A stretch of 64,000 nt of DNA from assembly GCF_034314045.1 (NCBI RefSeq), contig NZ_JAVIWL010000001.1, forward strand, positions 2,790,001 to 2,854,000. Direction: 5' to 3'. Under the pieces are notes generated by a model, which saw only the letters and a list, made by a program, of their open reading frames with translations, searched no databases and was not told the DNA's origin. The translations under genes were made by a program, and so were the position numbers. The DNA is from Glaciimonas sp. CA11.2. GTDB taxonomy: Bacteria > Pseudomonadota > Gammaproteobacteria > Burkholderiales > Burkholderiaceae_D. Shown here piece by piece: positions 8,546 through 17,661 of the stretch (positions are counted from its first letter, which is position 1; the number at the start of each line of letters is the position of its first letter).

Positions 8546-10198
8546 TTATTTCATTTTCCGCCACAGGGTGGTTCGGCTAATGCCAAGGTGTTTCGCCGCG
8601 GCCTCCCGGTTTCCTGCAAAGCGCTTGAGAACCTCTTCGATCGATTCTGTCGGTATGTCGGCGATGCGCGTGGCGCTATCCTGATATTCAATCTTGATTG
8701 CACCCAATTCCGGTGCAAGTCTTAATATAAATGCGGGGGTTAGCGCCTGCAACGGTTCGGCTGCCAGATACAATGCCAGACGTTCCATCAGATTTCGGAG
8801 TTCGCGCACGTTGCCTGGCCATGAATAGCGTGCGAGCAACGGCATGCAGGCCACGACTTCGGCGTGTAGGTTGGCGTGTGGTCGCACTCCTAAGGATGCC
8901 AGCGCGTGTTTTAAACGCCACTCCGCAAGTGTGACCAGATCGTCCGGGTGTTCACGTAAAGGCGGCAAATTCATCCGCAATACCGTCAGGCGATAAAATA
9001 GGTCACCACGGAAGCGACCGTCTCGGACACGTTCGTCCAAATCGCAATGTGTGGCGCTGATAATGCGTACATCGACGGGAATTGGTCTGGTACCGCCGAC
9101 ACGCACGACTTCGCGTTCCTCCAGAACGCGCAGCAATCGGGTCTGTAACGGAAGCGGCATTTCGCCTATTTCATCAAGAAATAAGGTCCCTCGATTGGCG
9201 GCTTCGAACAAACCAGCCCGACCACCGCGACGGGAACCGGTGAAGGCACCTTCTTCATGCCCGAATAATTCCGACTCCAGTAACGACTCAGCCAATGCCC
9301 CGCAATTAACGGCGACGAAAGGCCGGCCTGTTTTGGCGGCGGTTCCTTGTTCGTGAGGATGCTCCCGATGAATAGCTTGCGCGGCTAGCTCTTTGCCGGT
9401 GCCGGTTTCTCCCTGAATCAACACGGTTGCTGGCGAGCGCGCAAATAAGACGATCGTTTGGCGTATTGTCTCCATCGCTTCCGAGTTGCCACGTAAATCG
9501 TTGATGCTATGTTTGGTACGTAAGGTGTCGCTGACGGAATGGCCGCGGCCGCGCGAAGATTCCAGCTGCGTTAAGCGTGCCACTTCCAAGGCATCTTCAA
9601 AAGCCTGCCGAATAGAATTGGAGGAGTAAACAAAAATGCCCGCCAGACCCGCTTCTTCCGCCAGATCGGTGATCAGTCCGGCACCGACGATCGCTTTAAT
9701 GCCGATTGATTTCAGTTCGTTAATTTGGGCGCGTGCGTCCTCTTCTGTTGCATAAGCGCGCTGTTTGATATTCAAGCCGAACACGGTTTGAAATTCTCGT
9801 AAAGCCGGTAATGTTTCCTGATAAGTAATCACTCCCAGGTAAGGAGAAATTTTGCGCGCCTTTGCTAGCGCTTGCATAAAATCGAAGCCGCTGGCCTTGG
9901 CGATAATCACCGGCACGGACAAACGGCTTTTTAGGTAGGCGGCGTTTGAACCGGCTGCAATGACGGCATCACAACGTTCAGTGATCAGCCTTTCGCGAAT
10001 ATGTTGCACCGCATCTTCAAAGCCAAGATTGATCGGAACAATATGCGCCTGATGATCGTATTCCAGCGTGATGTCGCGGAAAAGGTCGAATAGGCGCGAA
10101 ACCGATACTGTCCAAATGACAGGCTTATCGGCATTGTCGGTATTTCCCGCCTGACGATGCGGGGTAGCGTTGCTGGAAAAAGGACGAGACTGGGACAT
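8546..10198 (-). CDS. prpR: propionate catabolism activator PrpR, sigma54-dependent
   Basis: PrpR senses 2-methylcitrate and activates propionate genes with sigma54 polymerase. The 550-residue protein has the PrpR N-terminal sensor domain (about residues 25-220). The AAA+ domain follows with GETGTGKE, the loop GAFTGS (Ser in place of the final Ala, as usual in PrpR) and [12 protein letters not shown]. The C-terminus is a Fis-type helix-turn-helix ([20 protein letters not shown]). It is divergent from the lipoprotein-prpD-prpE genes, so the 257-bp gap between them should hold its operators. Confidence 0.95.
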   Translation of the reverse strand: MSQSRPFSSNATPHRQAGNTDNADKPVIWTVSVSRLFDLFRDITLEYDHQAHIVPINLGFEDAVQHIRERLITERCDAVIAAGSNAAYLKSRLSVPVIIAKASGFDFMQALAKARKISPYLGVITYQETLPALREFQTVFGLNIKQRAYATEEDARAQINELKSIGIKAIVGAGLITDLAEEAGLAGIFVYSSNSIRQAFEDALEVARLTQLESSRGRGHSVSDTLRTKHSINDLRGNSEAMETIRQTIVLFARSPATVLIQGETGTGKELAAQAIHREHPHEQGTAAKTGRPFVAVNCGALAESLLESELFGHEEGAFTGSRRGGRAGLFEAANRGTLFLDEIGEMPLPLQTRLLRVLEEREVVRVGGTRPIPVDVRIISATHCDLDERVRDGRFRGDLFYRLTVLRMNLPPLREHPDDLVTLAEWRLKHALASLGVRPHANLHAEVVACMPLLARYSWPGNVRELRNLMERLALYLAAEPLQALTPAFILRLAPELGAIKIEYQDSATRIADIPTESIEEVLKRFAGNREAAAKHLGISRTTLWRKMK

Positions 10199-10229
10199 GA
10201 TGGTTTTGCTTCAATGGATGTTCAATAGA

Positions 10230-10288
10230 TGTTTCAATCAATCGTTCCATCACTGTTTCATATTCTCACATGTTACGCAACATGAAAC
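10230..10288. promoter_or_regulatory. putative PrpR operator region
   Basis: TGTTTCA occurs at 10230-10236 and again 24 bp on at 10254-10260, and the reverse half-site TGAAAC at 10283-10288. Nested inside is a perfect inverted repeat, CATGTT-ACGC-AACATG (10269-10284). The group lies 105-175 bp upstream of the sigma54 promoter at 10392, the usual distance for an enhancer site of a sigma54 activator. Assignment to PrpR is inferred from position. Confidence 0.55.
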
Positions 10289-10391
10289 GAGGAATAACCC
10301 GCGATAATAAAAATTATTCCTCCATCGGCATAATGTGGGTCCAGAAGACTTAGAATTTGTACTAATTGGTCTGCGAAAATAAACGCCTGAA

Positions 10392-10407
10392 TGGAGAAGG
10401 GCTTGCA
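10392..10407 (+). promoter_or_regulatory. probable sigma54 promoter of lipoprotein-prpD-prpE
   Basis: TGGAGAAGGGCTTGCA has GG at 10393-10394, ten bases, then GC at 10405-10406. The -12 box TTGCA is perfect; the -24 box keeps only TGG of TGGCAC. The predicted start, near 10418, is about 38 nt before the lipoprotein ATG. The adjacent sigma54 activator gene supports it. Confidence 0.55.
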
Positions 10408-10455
10408 GAGTGCCAATTTATCTCATGTCCCGTTCTCTATTTTCAGGAAAATGCT

Positions 10456-10884
10456 ATGAATGTATCAAAGATTGCAGTGAGTGTAATAAGCCGTCGGTTT
10501 GTGAAAATCTCGATTGTTGCTGCAGTGGTTGCTATGACGGGTTTGTTGGCCGCGTGCGGATCGTCGGTGCCGCTGACCGAAACCCGATCACCTGCCGCAG
10601 AGTTGCCGATACTCAGCAAGCTGGTTGCGCCGCCAGCATTGGTGACGGGACGATTTAATTGCGAATTAGGCAATCGCGTTGAAATTGAGTCGGATGGAAA
10701 TACTGGTGCAAATTTAACCTGGAAGGGTAGTAAGTACCCGATGGTGCCGGTGGTAACAACGACTGGCGCAGTGCGTTTTGAAAATCTGGCCAGTGGGTTG
10801 GTGTGGATACAGATACCGGCCAAATCAATGTTGTTAAATACAAAGCAGGGCGCGCAGTTGGCGAATGAATGCAGAGTGCAGTAA
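10456..10884 (+). CDS. lipoprotein, possibly MliC/PliC-like lysozyme inhibitor
   Basis: The 142-residue precursor has a basic N-terminus, a hydrophobic segment and the lipobox LLAAC, so it should be lipid-anchored. The mature part has two Cys (FNCELG and NECRVQ at the C-terminus). Between them lies a pattern resembling MliC-type inhibitors of c-type lysozyme: a WKGSKYPM strand, then TTTGAVRFEN, then a terminal Cys. The match is loose and the family call is tentative. The ATG at 10456 follows AGGAAAATGCT; an upstream frame start at 10366 would bury the signal. It lies between prpR and prpD, an odd neighbour for propionate metabolism. Confidence 0.6.
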   Translation: MNVSKIAVSVISRRFVKISIVAAVVAMTGLLAACGSSVPLTETRSPAAELPILSKLVAPPALVTGRFNCELGNRVEIESDGNTGANLTWKGSKYPMVPVVTTTGAVRFENLASGLVWIQIPAKSMLLNTKQGAQLANECRVQ

Positions 10885-11012
10885 CACATTGATTTTTTTG
10901 CCAGATTGAAATTCAAACCGTGAGGGCGGTTTCGGAGCACAACTTTGCTTCCAGCAGGGAAGAAATTAAAGCAATCCAGCCAGCCGTGACCCCGCCATCA
11001 ACAAGGAAAAAA

Positions 11013-12464
11013 ATGCCTACTCATATTTCCAACGTCCGCCCAAAATACGACAAAGTCCTGGTCGATATCGTCGACTACGTCACCAATTACAAGATTGTCT
11101 CAAAAGTAGCCTTCGACACGGCACGCAACTGCCTGATCGACACGCTAGGTTGTGGTTTGGAAGCGTTGGAATATCCGGCTTGCAAAAAATTGATGGGTCC
11201 GATAGTGCCTGGTACCGTTGTGCCAAACGGTGCGAGAGTTCCCGGAACGCAATTTCAGCTTGATCCGGTGCAAGCCGCTTTCAATATCGGCATGATGATC
11301 CGCTGGCTCGATTTTAATGATACCTGGTTGGCCGCAGAATGGGGCCATCCATCGGATAACCTGGGCGGCATTCTGGCCACGGCTGATTGGTTGTCTCGTA
11401 ACGCCGTCGCCGCTGGCAAAAAGCCGTTGAGGATGAAAGACGTGTTGACCGCCATGATTAAGGCGCACGAAATTCAAGGCTGTATTGCGCTCGAAAATTC
11501 TTTCAACAAAGTCGGTCTGGATCACGTTGTGCTGGTCAAGGTTGCTTCCACTGCGGTGGTCTCTGAAATGTTGGGACTGACGCGCGAAGAGGCGCTCAAT
11601 GCCGTGTCGTTGGCGTGGGTCGACGGTCAGTCGCTACGGACATATCGTCATTCGCCCAATACCGGTTCACGCAAATCATGGGCCGCTGGCGATGCAACTT
11701 CGCGCGCGGTACGTCTGGCGTTGATGGCAAAGACCGGCGAGATGGGTTATCCGTCGGTCTTGACCGCCAAGACCTGGGGATTTTACGACGTCCTGTTTAA
11801 AGGTCAGGCGTTTACATTTCAGCGCAAATATGCGTCTTATGTGATGGAAAACGTCTTGTTCAAAATTTCGTTTCCTGCTGAATTTCACTCGCAAACAGCG
11901 GTCGAAGCCGCAATGGTATTGCATTTGCAATTAGCCAAAGCGGGGAGATCAGTTGACGACATCAAAAAAATCACGATCCGCACCCACGAAGCGTGCATTC
12001 GTATCATCGACAAAAAAGGTCCACTGAACAATCCCGCTGATCGCGACCACTGTATCCAGTACATGGTTGCTATACCATTGATTTATGGCCGACTGACAGC
12101 CGGCGATTACGAAGACCATATTGCTGCCGACAAACGTATTGATATCCTGCGTGACAAAATATTCTGCGTTGAAGATCCCGCTTTCACCAAGGATTATCAT
12201 GATCCTAAAAAACGTTCAATCGCCAATGCGTTGACTGTTGAATTGAACGACGGCAAGAAACTGAAAGAAATCGTCGTAGAATATCCTGTCGGTCATGCAC
12301 GGCGTCGCAAAGAAGGCATTCCATTGTTGGAAGAAAAGTTTAGAATCAACCTCGCGCGTCAGTTTCCGATCAAACAACAGCAGCGCATTCTGGAAGTGTC
12401 CCTCGACCAGAAAAAGCTGGAAGCAATGGCAGTGAATGAATATGTAGATCTATATGTCATTTAA
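11013..12464 (+). CDS. prpD: 2-methylcitrate dehydratase PrpD
   Basis: PrpD (MmgE/PrpD family) dehydrates 2-methylcitrate to 2-methyl-cis-aconitate in the methylcitrate cycle of propionyl-CoA breakdown. From the ATG at 11013, which has AAGGA 6 nt upstream, the protein has 483 residues, a typical PrpD length. Family segments include [34 protein letters not shown] and the C-terminal [18 protein letters not shown]. An in-frame GTG at 10920 would add 31 implausible residues. Its usual partners prpB and prpC are not in the window. Confidence 0.95.
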   Translation: MPTHISNVRPKYDKVLVDIVDYVTNYKIVSKVAFDTARNCLIDTLGCGLEALEYPACKKLMGPIVPGTVVPNGARVPGTQFQLDPVQAAFNIGMMIRWLDFNDTWLAAEWGHPSDNLGGILATADWLSRNAVAAGKKPLRMKDVLTAMIKAHEIQGCIALENSFNKVGLDHVVLVKVASTAVVSEMLGLTREEALNAVSLAWVDGQSLRTYRHSPNTGSRKSWAAGDATSRAVRLALMAKTGEMGYPSVLTAKTWGFYDVLFKGQAFTFQRKYASYVMENVLFKISFPAEFHSQTAVEAAMVLHLQLAKAGRSVDDIKKITIRTHEACIRIIDKKGPLNNPADRDHCIQYMVAIPLIYGRLTAGDYEDHIAADKRIDILRDKIFCVEDPAFTKDYHDPKKRSIANALTVELNDGKKLKEIVVEYPVGHARRRKEGIPLLEEKFRINLARQFPIKQQQRILEVSLDQKKLEAMAVNEYVDLYVI

Positions 12465-12718
12465 CGGCGGTTTACCTGTTTCAATGATAGTGTTATGGGG
12501 GAATGGCGCTACGTGATTTTCTGAGTGCGTAAAAAATAACAATGCAATAGTGTGGTAATCGATTTTTAAATCAAGACGTTCTGTAAGCCGTAGTGTGGTT
12601 TAAGCGCAACTCTGTGATGCTTCTCGCGGCAGTTAGAACATATGGACGACTGCATGTGGACGTGGATCTTGAATTGCTCGTGCGCGCTTCTGAAAACGTC
12701 CCTACGCGAGGAGACAGC

Positions 12719-14602
12719 ATGACTTACGCCAGCCTGTATAAACGATCGATCGACGACCCACAAACTTTTTGGGCTGAGCAAGCCAGAAGAATCGATTGGC
12801 ATAAACCCTTCACCCAAGTCCTTGATTACAGCAGACCACCTTTTACCAAATGGTTCGTGGGCGGTACCACCAATTTATGTCACAACGCCGTTGACCGCTG
12901 GGTTGCGACCCGAGGCGAGCAGGCAGCGCTGATCGCGATTTCCACTGAAACCAATAGCGAACGGGTGTATTCGTATCGCGAATTGCAGGCCGAAGTCATC
13001 CGTGCGGCAGCGATGATGCAATCACTTGGTGTGGAGAAGGGCGACCGCGTACTTATTTATATGCCGATGATCGCCGAAGCAGCGTTTGTGATGTTGGCAT
13101 GCGCGCGGATTGGTGCGATCCATTCAGTGGTATTCGGCGGCTTTGCGTCCCATAGCCTGGCAACCCGCATTGATGATGTCAAGCCAGTGTTAATTGTCTC
13201 GGCAGATGCCGGATCACGCGGCGGCAAGGTCGTGCTTTACAAGGGTTTGCTGGACGCCGCCATCGCGCTTTCGCCGTATAAGCCAGCGCATGTCCTCATG
13301 GTCAATCGGGGATTGGCGGACATGCCGATGACGGGCGAGCGCGATGTTGATTACGCCGAACAAAGAGCGTTGCACATGAACGCAAATGTGCCGGTTGTCT
13401 GGCTAGAATCGAATGAAATATCGTATGTTTTGTACACATCCGGCACAACTGGCAAGCCAAAAGGCGTGCAGCGAGATGTCGGTGGTCAGGCGGTCGCGCT
13501 GGCGACGTCTATCGACTACATTTTCTGTGGCAAGGCGGGCGGTACGTTTTTCAGTACCTCCGATATCGGTTGGGTGGTGGGACATTCTTACATCGTCTAT
13601 GGACCATTGATCGCGGGTATGGCGACCATTATGTACGAAGGATTGCCTATTTCTCCCGATGGTGGAATTTGGTGGAGCATCGTCGAAAAATATAAAGTTA
13701 CACAGATGTTCTCAGCACCAACGGCCATCCGCGTGTTGAAAAAGCAACCGCCAGAATTGCTGGAGAAATACGACGTGTCGTCGCTACAAGCGCTTTACCT
13801 GGCCGGTGAACCACTTGATGAAACGACTTCTAGCTGGATTGCCGATGCGCTCGGCGTGCCGGTTTACGATAACTATTGGCAAACCGAATCCGGCTGGCCC
13901 ATGATGACAATCGCCAAAAATGTCGAAGACAAACCGACGCGCCTGGGTAGTCCCGGCGTGCCGATGTACGGCTATAAAATGCAGCTCGTCAACGAAACCA
14001 CAGGCGTCGTCTGCAAAGCGAACGAAAAAGGTGTGTTGGTGGTCGATGGACCACTACCGCCCGGCTGTCTGCAAACGATCTATGGTGATGACGAGCGGTA
14101 TGTTAGTACTTACTGGTCGAATTTTGAGCGTCAGGTCTACTCGACCTTCGATTGGGGCGTACGTGATGATGACGGTTACTATTTCATTTTGGGTCGCACC
14201 GACGATGTGATTAATGTCGCCGGTCATCGTCTCGGCACGCGAGAAATTGAAGAGAGTATTTCCAGCCATCCAAACGTATCCGAAGTCGCGGTGGTTGGCG
14301 TCGAAGACAAACTGAAAGGACAGGCTGCCGTAGCGTTTGTGATTTTGAAGGATGCCAGCGGCCTGACCGATGACGCCGCCAGAGCAAAGACAGAAAAAGA
14401 AATCATGGGTGTCGTTGACAAGCAAATCGGTGCAGTCGGCCGCCCGTCGAGAGTGTATTTCGTCAACTTGCTACCGAAGACGCGTTCTGGCAAATTGTTG
14501 CGACGCGCGATTCAGGCAATTTGTGAGGGCCGTGATCCCGGCGATTTGCCGACGATTGAAGACATCACCTCACTCCAACAAATACGCAGCGTGCTGATTT
14601 AG
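12719..14602 (+). CDS. prpE: propionyl-CoA synthetase PrpE
   Basis: PrpE activates propionate to propionyl-CoA through an adenylate. The 627-residue protein has the acetyl-CoA-synthetase N-terminus (SLYKRSIDDPQTFWAEQA). The AMP-binding signature YTSGTTGKPKGVQRD and the core YDNYWQTESGWP follow, and the C-terminal domain holds the acetylation-site lysine in PKTRSGKLLRR. The start follows GAGGAGACAGC; an ORF start at 12593 is only read-through. The stop codon TAG is supplied by the first three bases of a dispersed repeat (see 14600). Confidence 0.95.
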   Translation: MTYASLYKRSIDDPQTFWAEQARRIDWHKPFTQVLDYSRPPFTKWFVGGTTNLCHNAVDRWVATRGEQAALIAISTETNSERVYSYRELQAEVIRAAAMMQSLGVEKGDRVLIYMPMIAEAAFVMLACARIGAIHSVVFGGFASHSLATRIDDVKPVLIVSADAGSRGGKVVLYKGLLDAAIALSPYKPAHVLMVNRGLADMPMTGERDVDYAEQRALHMNANVPVVWLESNEISYVLYTSGTTGKPKGVQRDVGGQAVALATSIDYIFCGKAGGTFFSTSDIGWVVGHSYIVYGPLIAGMATIMYEGLPISPDGGIWWSIVEKYKVTQMFSAPTAIRVLKKQPPELLEKYDVSSLQALYLAGEPLDETTSSWIADALGVPVYDNYWQTESGWPMMTIAKNVEDKPTRLGSPGVPMYGYKMQLVNETTGVVCKANEKGVLVVDGPLPPGCLQTIYGDDERYVSTYWSNFERQVYSTFDWGVRDDDGYYFILGRTDDVINVAGHRLGTREIEESISSHPNVSEVAVVGVEDKLKGQAAVAFVILKDASGLTDDAARAKTEKEIMGVVDKQIGAVGRPSRVYFVNLLPKTRSGKLLRRAIQAICEGRDPGDLPTIEDITSLQQIRSVLI

Positions 14603-14696
14603 GACTTACGGAAAACCGCTCCAGCGGCGTTGTGCGCTCCTTGCTGCCGACGCGGCCAGGTACTTGGGTACTATCTGCGTCGCAACGCGGCGTAAG
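14600..14696 (+). repeat. dispersed repeat, partial copy A (MITE-like)
   Basis: The first 49 bases, starting TAGGACTTACGG, align without gaps to the ends of the elements at 25280-25458 and 41802-41958 (40 of 49 identical to the latter). The left end overlaps the prpE stop codon. The right end is decayed; CGTAAGCC near 14689-14696 may be what remains of the inverted end. The 14-bp tandem array found in the other two copies is absent. Confidence 0.7.
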
Positions 14697-14779
14697 CCAG
14701 TCTCCACAAAATGCGGCTTAATGCTCTGTACTCCTTTGGTCCCCGATAAAGAGGGGAGCGGGTTTGAACGCCTGATAAC

Positions 14780-14813
14780 AAAAAACCGCACAGACGGCGT
14801 AAAGCCGGTTTTT
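14780..14813 (+). terminator. hairpin with T-run downstream of prpE
   Basis: AAAAACCG at 14781-14788 pairs with CGGTTTTT at 14806-14813. The intervening segment holds a second short stem (GGC with GCC). It could terminate prp transcription 180 bp after the prpE stop. Confidence 0.5.
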
Positions 14814-14856
14814 ACCTGTGTTGGTCTTCGTGCGTCCTCTTTGGGCGGCGGTGACG

Positions 14857-14886
14857 GGGAAGCCTTCGGGCTTGCCGGTTTTTTGT
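14857..14886 (+). terminator. UUCG-loop terminator-like hairpin
   Basis: GAAGCC and GGCTT close a perfect TTCG tetraloop (AAGCC 14860-14864, TTCG 14865-14868, GGCTT 14869-14873). T-rich sequence follows from 14879. With the hairpin at 14780 it forms a tandem terminator. No gene I can support reads into it directly. Confidence 0.6.
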
Positions 14887-14975
14887 TGTTTTTTCACCGG
14901 TCGTTCAATCCTGTTATTTGCCGCCCACCCCGTTTGAACGCGGGAAGCGATTTAACCGTATAGAGAAAAAACACA

Positions 14976-15095
14976 ATGCCTGACATCAAATTTCACCAAG
15001 CCTTGTTACACACCATTCCGCGCATTCCTGGTCGACTCAAAGTCGGAGGCGTAGCCGATGTTACCCTTCACGCAGCCAAAGTGATGCCATCATGA
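14976..15095 (+). CDS. possible 39-residue small protein
   Basis: An ORF of 39 codons begins MPDIKFHQALLHTIPRIPG and follows GAGAAAAAAC. It lies between the tandem hairpins and the decayed transposase on the other strand, with which its end overlaps. I recognise no family. It may be a chance ORF in a decaying mobile region. Confidence 0.2.
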   Translation: MPDIKFHQALLHTIPRIPGRLKVGGVADVTLHAAKVMPS

Positions 15096-15328
15096 TCCAT
15101 GCAATGGCCTGCGTGCGTGACGATCTGTTCGGCCTCAAGCGCAACCACCTCTTTTGGTATGGCCGCAAGCAGCGTTTTCGCTTCCAGAAAAGTCAAACCA
15201 AGGCCGATTGGTGGAATGGTTGATTCGACGCTTTGTTCGATACGGAGAACTTCCCTTTCATTTGAGACACGGGAATCATCGTCCGAATCCATGATCATTT
15301 TCAGCGCAATATGCATCGCCGCCTCCAC
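15068..15328 (-). pseudogene. ISKra4-family transposase, N-terminal remnant
   Basis: The 86-residue frame begins MEAAMHIALKMIMDSDDDS and continues EREVLRIEQS, then LGLTFLEAKTLLAAIPKEVV. This order resembles the N-terminus of ISKra4-type transposases as I know them (MHI-mKM-E-DD, EVLRIERS, LGLTLAEAKALL, then a zinc-finger Cys pair). Only HAGHC remains where the finger should start, and the DDE catalytic domain is missing. The frame ends at 15068 and nothing in the next 100 bp restores the family. I infer an old insertion that has decayed. Confidence 0.55.
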
Positions 15329-15680
15329 TCGACTATCGAGAGTTCTTATGGTGAAGCAAACGCGACCTTAATTCAGTGCTTTCAATTTCCCGCGTTTTTC
15401 GCACTCTCTGCTGCATGGGTGGGCAGCTTTTTGCATGTATTTTGTTACTTTATAATCAATATTTATCTCCATTATCAGGTATGGGAGTAGCTATTTTTTC
15501 ATCATCCTTCGATTGTTGGCGCATTGGCAATTCCGCATGGTTATCAATAGCGCGTTATCATTACAGTCATTCGCTGGTTGAGTTCGTTATGCCGTAGTTG
15601 TTTGTCGCGGGGGTTACTTCGGATTTGACTGTGAATAACTTATTTTTACGCCGGCAGTTTCCTTTCTTCATATCCACACT
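15329..15680. other. 352-bp intergenic region
   Basis: I find no supported gene, hairpin or repeat. A 73-codon plus-strand frame (15376-15597) has no ribosome-binding site and no recognisable motif. The stretch probably holds the promoter of the GNAT gene and decayed transposon sequence. Confidence 0.4.
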
Positions 15681-16196
15681 ATGACTTATATTATTCGTCC
15701 CGCGACGGTCAGCGATGCCGCCGCAATCTGCGACATTTACAATCCCTATGTATTGAATACAAACATTAGTTTTGAGACGGTCGCTGTAAGCGTGCCGGAG
15801 ATGGCGCAGCGCATCCTGGATATCACGGCGTCTTTTCCCTGGTTGGTATGTGTTGACGATGGCGACGATGGTGACCATAGCGGCATAATCCAAGGTTACG
15901 CCTACGCGACTAAATGGCGCGCGCGTGCCGCCTACGCGCAGGCGGTGGAAAGCTCGGTTTATCTATCGGATAACGCTGCTGGAAAGGGCCTCGGAACAAT
16001 GTTGTATCGTGCGCTGTTGGACGGTCTGGAAAAACTTCCCGTTCATACCGTGATCGGCGGGATTGCGCTGCCCAATGCCGGTAGCGTGGCTTTGCACGAA
16101 AAAATGGGTTTTGAAAAGGTCGGCGTTTTTCGAGAAGTCGGCATTAAATCGGATACGTGGATTGACGTTGGTTACTGGCAACTGAACCTTTCATGA
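15681..16196 (+). CDS. GNAT N-acetyltransferase, phosphinothricin acetyltransferase-like
   Basis: The 171-residue protein transfers acetyl from acetyl-CoA to an amine. It begins IIRPATVSDAAAICDIYNPYV and has the FET motif after NTNISFET, as in the PAT/YncA group. The CoA-binding loop is in the segment AAGKGLGTMLYRAL. IGGIALPNAGSVALHEKMGF and a C-terminal WIDVGYWQ end complete the family pattern. The natural substrate may be methionine sulfoximine-type compounds or amino-acid analogues, but this cannot be read from sequence. The stop overlaps the next ATG by four bases (16193-16196). Confidence 0.88.
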   Translation: MTYIIRPATVSDAAAICDIYNPYVLNTNISFETVAVSVPEMAQRILDITASFPWLVCVDDGDDGDHSGIIQGYAYATKWRARAAYAQAVESSVYLSDNAAGKGLGTMLYRALLDGLEKLPVHTVIGGIALPNAGSVALHEKMGFEKVGVFREVGIKSDTWIDVGYWQLNLS

Positions 16197-17158
16197 GAGC
16201 GACCGCCACTCCGTCCGGAGTCAAGACAGAGGAATGCATAACGGCAGAACTGACCGAAATTTCTTTGTCCCCGGAATCGTCACCGCTGCCTATCGTCGAC
16301 GGTGTTGCGCCCAGTTATGTCTGGTTGCCAGCGGGCGACTGGCCGGATTTGCTGACATTTTTGATTCAACGCTTTCCGGCTATTCCCGCAGCGACGTGGA
16401 TTGCACGGATGGAGAGCGGCCAGGTGGCGGATGCTAACGGCGTCAAGCTGACATCATCGGCACCGTATCGGCATGGTTGTCGTATCTATTATTATCGCGC
16501 GCTGGATGCAGAAACGCCGATTCCTTTTGAAGAAGTCATCCTGTATCAGGATGAGCGTTTGTTGGTGGTGGATAAGCCCCATTTTCTGCCGGTGATTCCG
16601 GCGGGGCGCTTTTTGCGTGAGACACTATTGGTACGATTGAAAAAGAAGACGGGCCTGTCAGAACTTTCGCCGATTCACCGACTTGATAGAGAAACCGCGG
16701 GAGTGATGATGTTTTCACTCGACATTGCGACGCGTGGCGCTTATCAGTCATTATTTCAGCAGCGTTTAGTGAAGAAGGTTTATGAAGCGTTGGCACCGAC
16801 CATGCCGCAAATGGCTTTTCCGTTGATACACCGTAGCCGCATGGTGGAGGGTACGCCTTTTTTTCGGATGGAAGAAGTTGACGGAGAGCCAAACTCTGAA
16901 ACGCAGATTGATTTGATCGAACATCGGGAAGAAAATAGTTTGTATCGATTGCAACCGCTAACGGGGAAGAAACATCAGTTACGCGTTCACATGGCAGCGC
17001 TTGGTGTGCCTATCGTTAATGACATTTTTTATCCGACGATTAATCCATGCAAAGGCGATGACTGGTCGTCGCCACTAAAGTTGCTGGCGAAATCGATTTC
17101 TCTTAACGATCCGGTAACCGGCCAGCGCCTGGTCTTTGAAAGTAATCGCACGCTCTGA
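16193..17158 (+). CDS. RluA-family RNA pseudouridine synthase
   Basis: The 321-residue enzyme isomerises uridine to pseudouridine in rRNA or tRNA. The catalytic motif HRLDRETAG carries Asp165. Other family segments are LLVVDKPHFLPV (motif I) and the C-terminal TGKKHQLRVHMAALGVPIVNDIFYP. An N-terminal region of about 50 residues before the S4-like part is variable. The exact RNA target is not assignable. It is translationally coupled to the GNAT gene by an ATGA overlap. Confidence 0.92.
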   Translation: MRATATPSGVKTEECITAELTEISLSPESSPLPIVDGVAPSYVWLPAGDWPDLLTFLIQRFPAIPAATWIARMESGQVADANGVKLTSSAPYRHGCRIYYYRALDAETPIPFEEVILYQDERLLVVDKPHFLPVIPAGRFLRETLLVRLKKKTGLSELSPIHRLDRETAGVMMFSLDIATRGAYQSLFQQRLVKKVYEALAPTMPQMAFPLIHRSRMVEGTPFFRMEEVDGEPNSETQIDLIEHREENSLYRLQPLTGKKHQLRVHMAALGVPIVNDIFYPTINPCKGDDWSSPLKLLAKSISLNDPVTGQRLVFESNRTL

Positions 17159-17392
17159 AATTGTTTGAAATTGTCTGAAACTATCGGGATAGTTTATCGC
17201 CTCAACGACGCTGACCTGGCCTTAGTTGAAAACGCGCAATGCAGCATGCGCGGGAAAGCCTTATGAGGCTAATTAAGCCTGAAAGCAATGAGGCAGATCC
17301 ACCCAAAAGCGCCCGGAACTATATTACATCCTTGCATTAAGGTTATCAAGAATCTTCAGGGATCAGGAAAAAATGTATATCAGGAGTAAATT

Positions 17393-17650
17393 ATGAGATC
17401 TACCCGCGCCACCTATGCTATTGAACGCCTCAATGCCCGAAGCACTGATTTGCGCTATTCAATGATCCGCACAGCGACTGAGTTATTTATTCTGGCTCAA
17501 AATGCGGGTCACGATCTTCCTATTCGGGTTAGCGAACCATTGGAACTGGATGCGTTTGTCAAGTTTGTTAACGCCTATGGACCGCAAAAACCCAAGCGCG
17601 TCAGCAAACTGGATGTCGAGTTCGAAAAGCAATTACAGAAAAGAGACTAA
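17393..17650 (+). CDS. hypothetical protein, 85 residues
   Basis: I do not recognise a named family. The protein is soluble, basic at the N-terminus (MRSTRATYAIERLNARSTDLR) and ends with a charged helix (KLDVEFEKQLQKRD). A strong site CAGGAG lies 8 nt before the ATG. It is followed 11 bp later by the hydrolase gene, so the two are probably co-transcribed. Confidence 0.65.
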   Translation: MRSTRATYAIERLNARSTDLRYSMIRTATELFILAQNAGHDLPIRVSEPLELDAFVKFVNAYGPQKPKRVSKLDVEFEKQLQKRD

Positions 17651-17661
17651 TAGCCGTCATC

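Noticed and set aside
8406..8725. Two plus-strand frames overlapping the 3' end of prpR
   Set aside because: They are shadows of the prpR coding sequence and have no independent signals.
14664..14963. 99-codon plus-strand frame downstream of prpE
   Set aside because: It runs through two terminator-like hairpins and a repeat remnant, and has no start signal.
15099..15371. 90-codon plus-strand Ser/Arg-rich frame
   Set aside because: It lies opposite the transposase remnant, whose minus-strand translation matches a known family much better.
17156..17186. Short direct repeats of TGAAATTGT/TGAAAC after the RluA-type gene
   Set aside because: Only two to three imperfect copies over 30 bp, within the range of chance.
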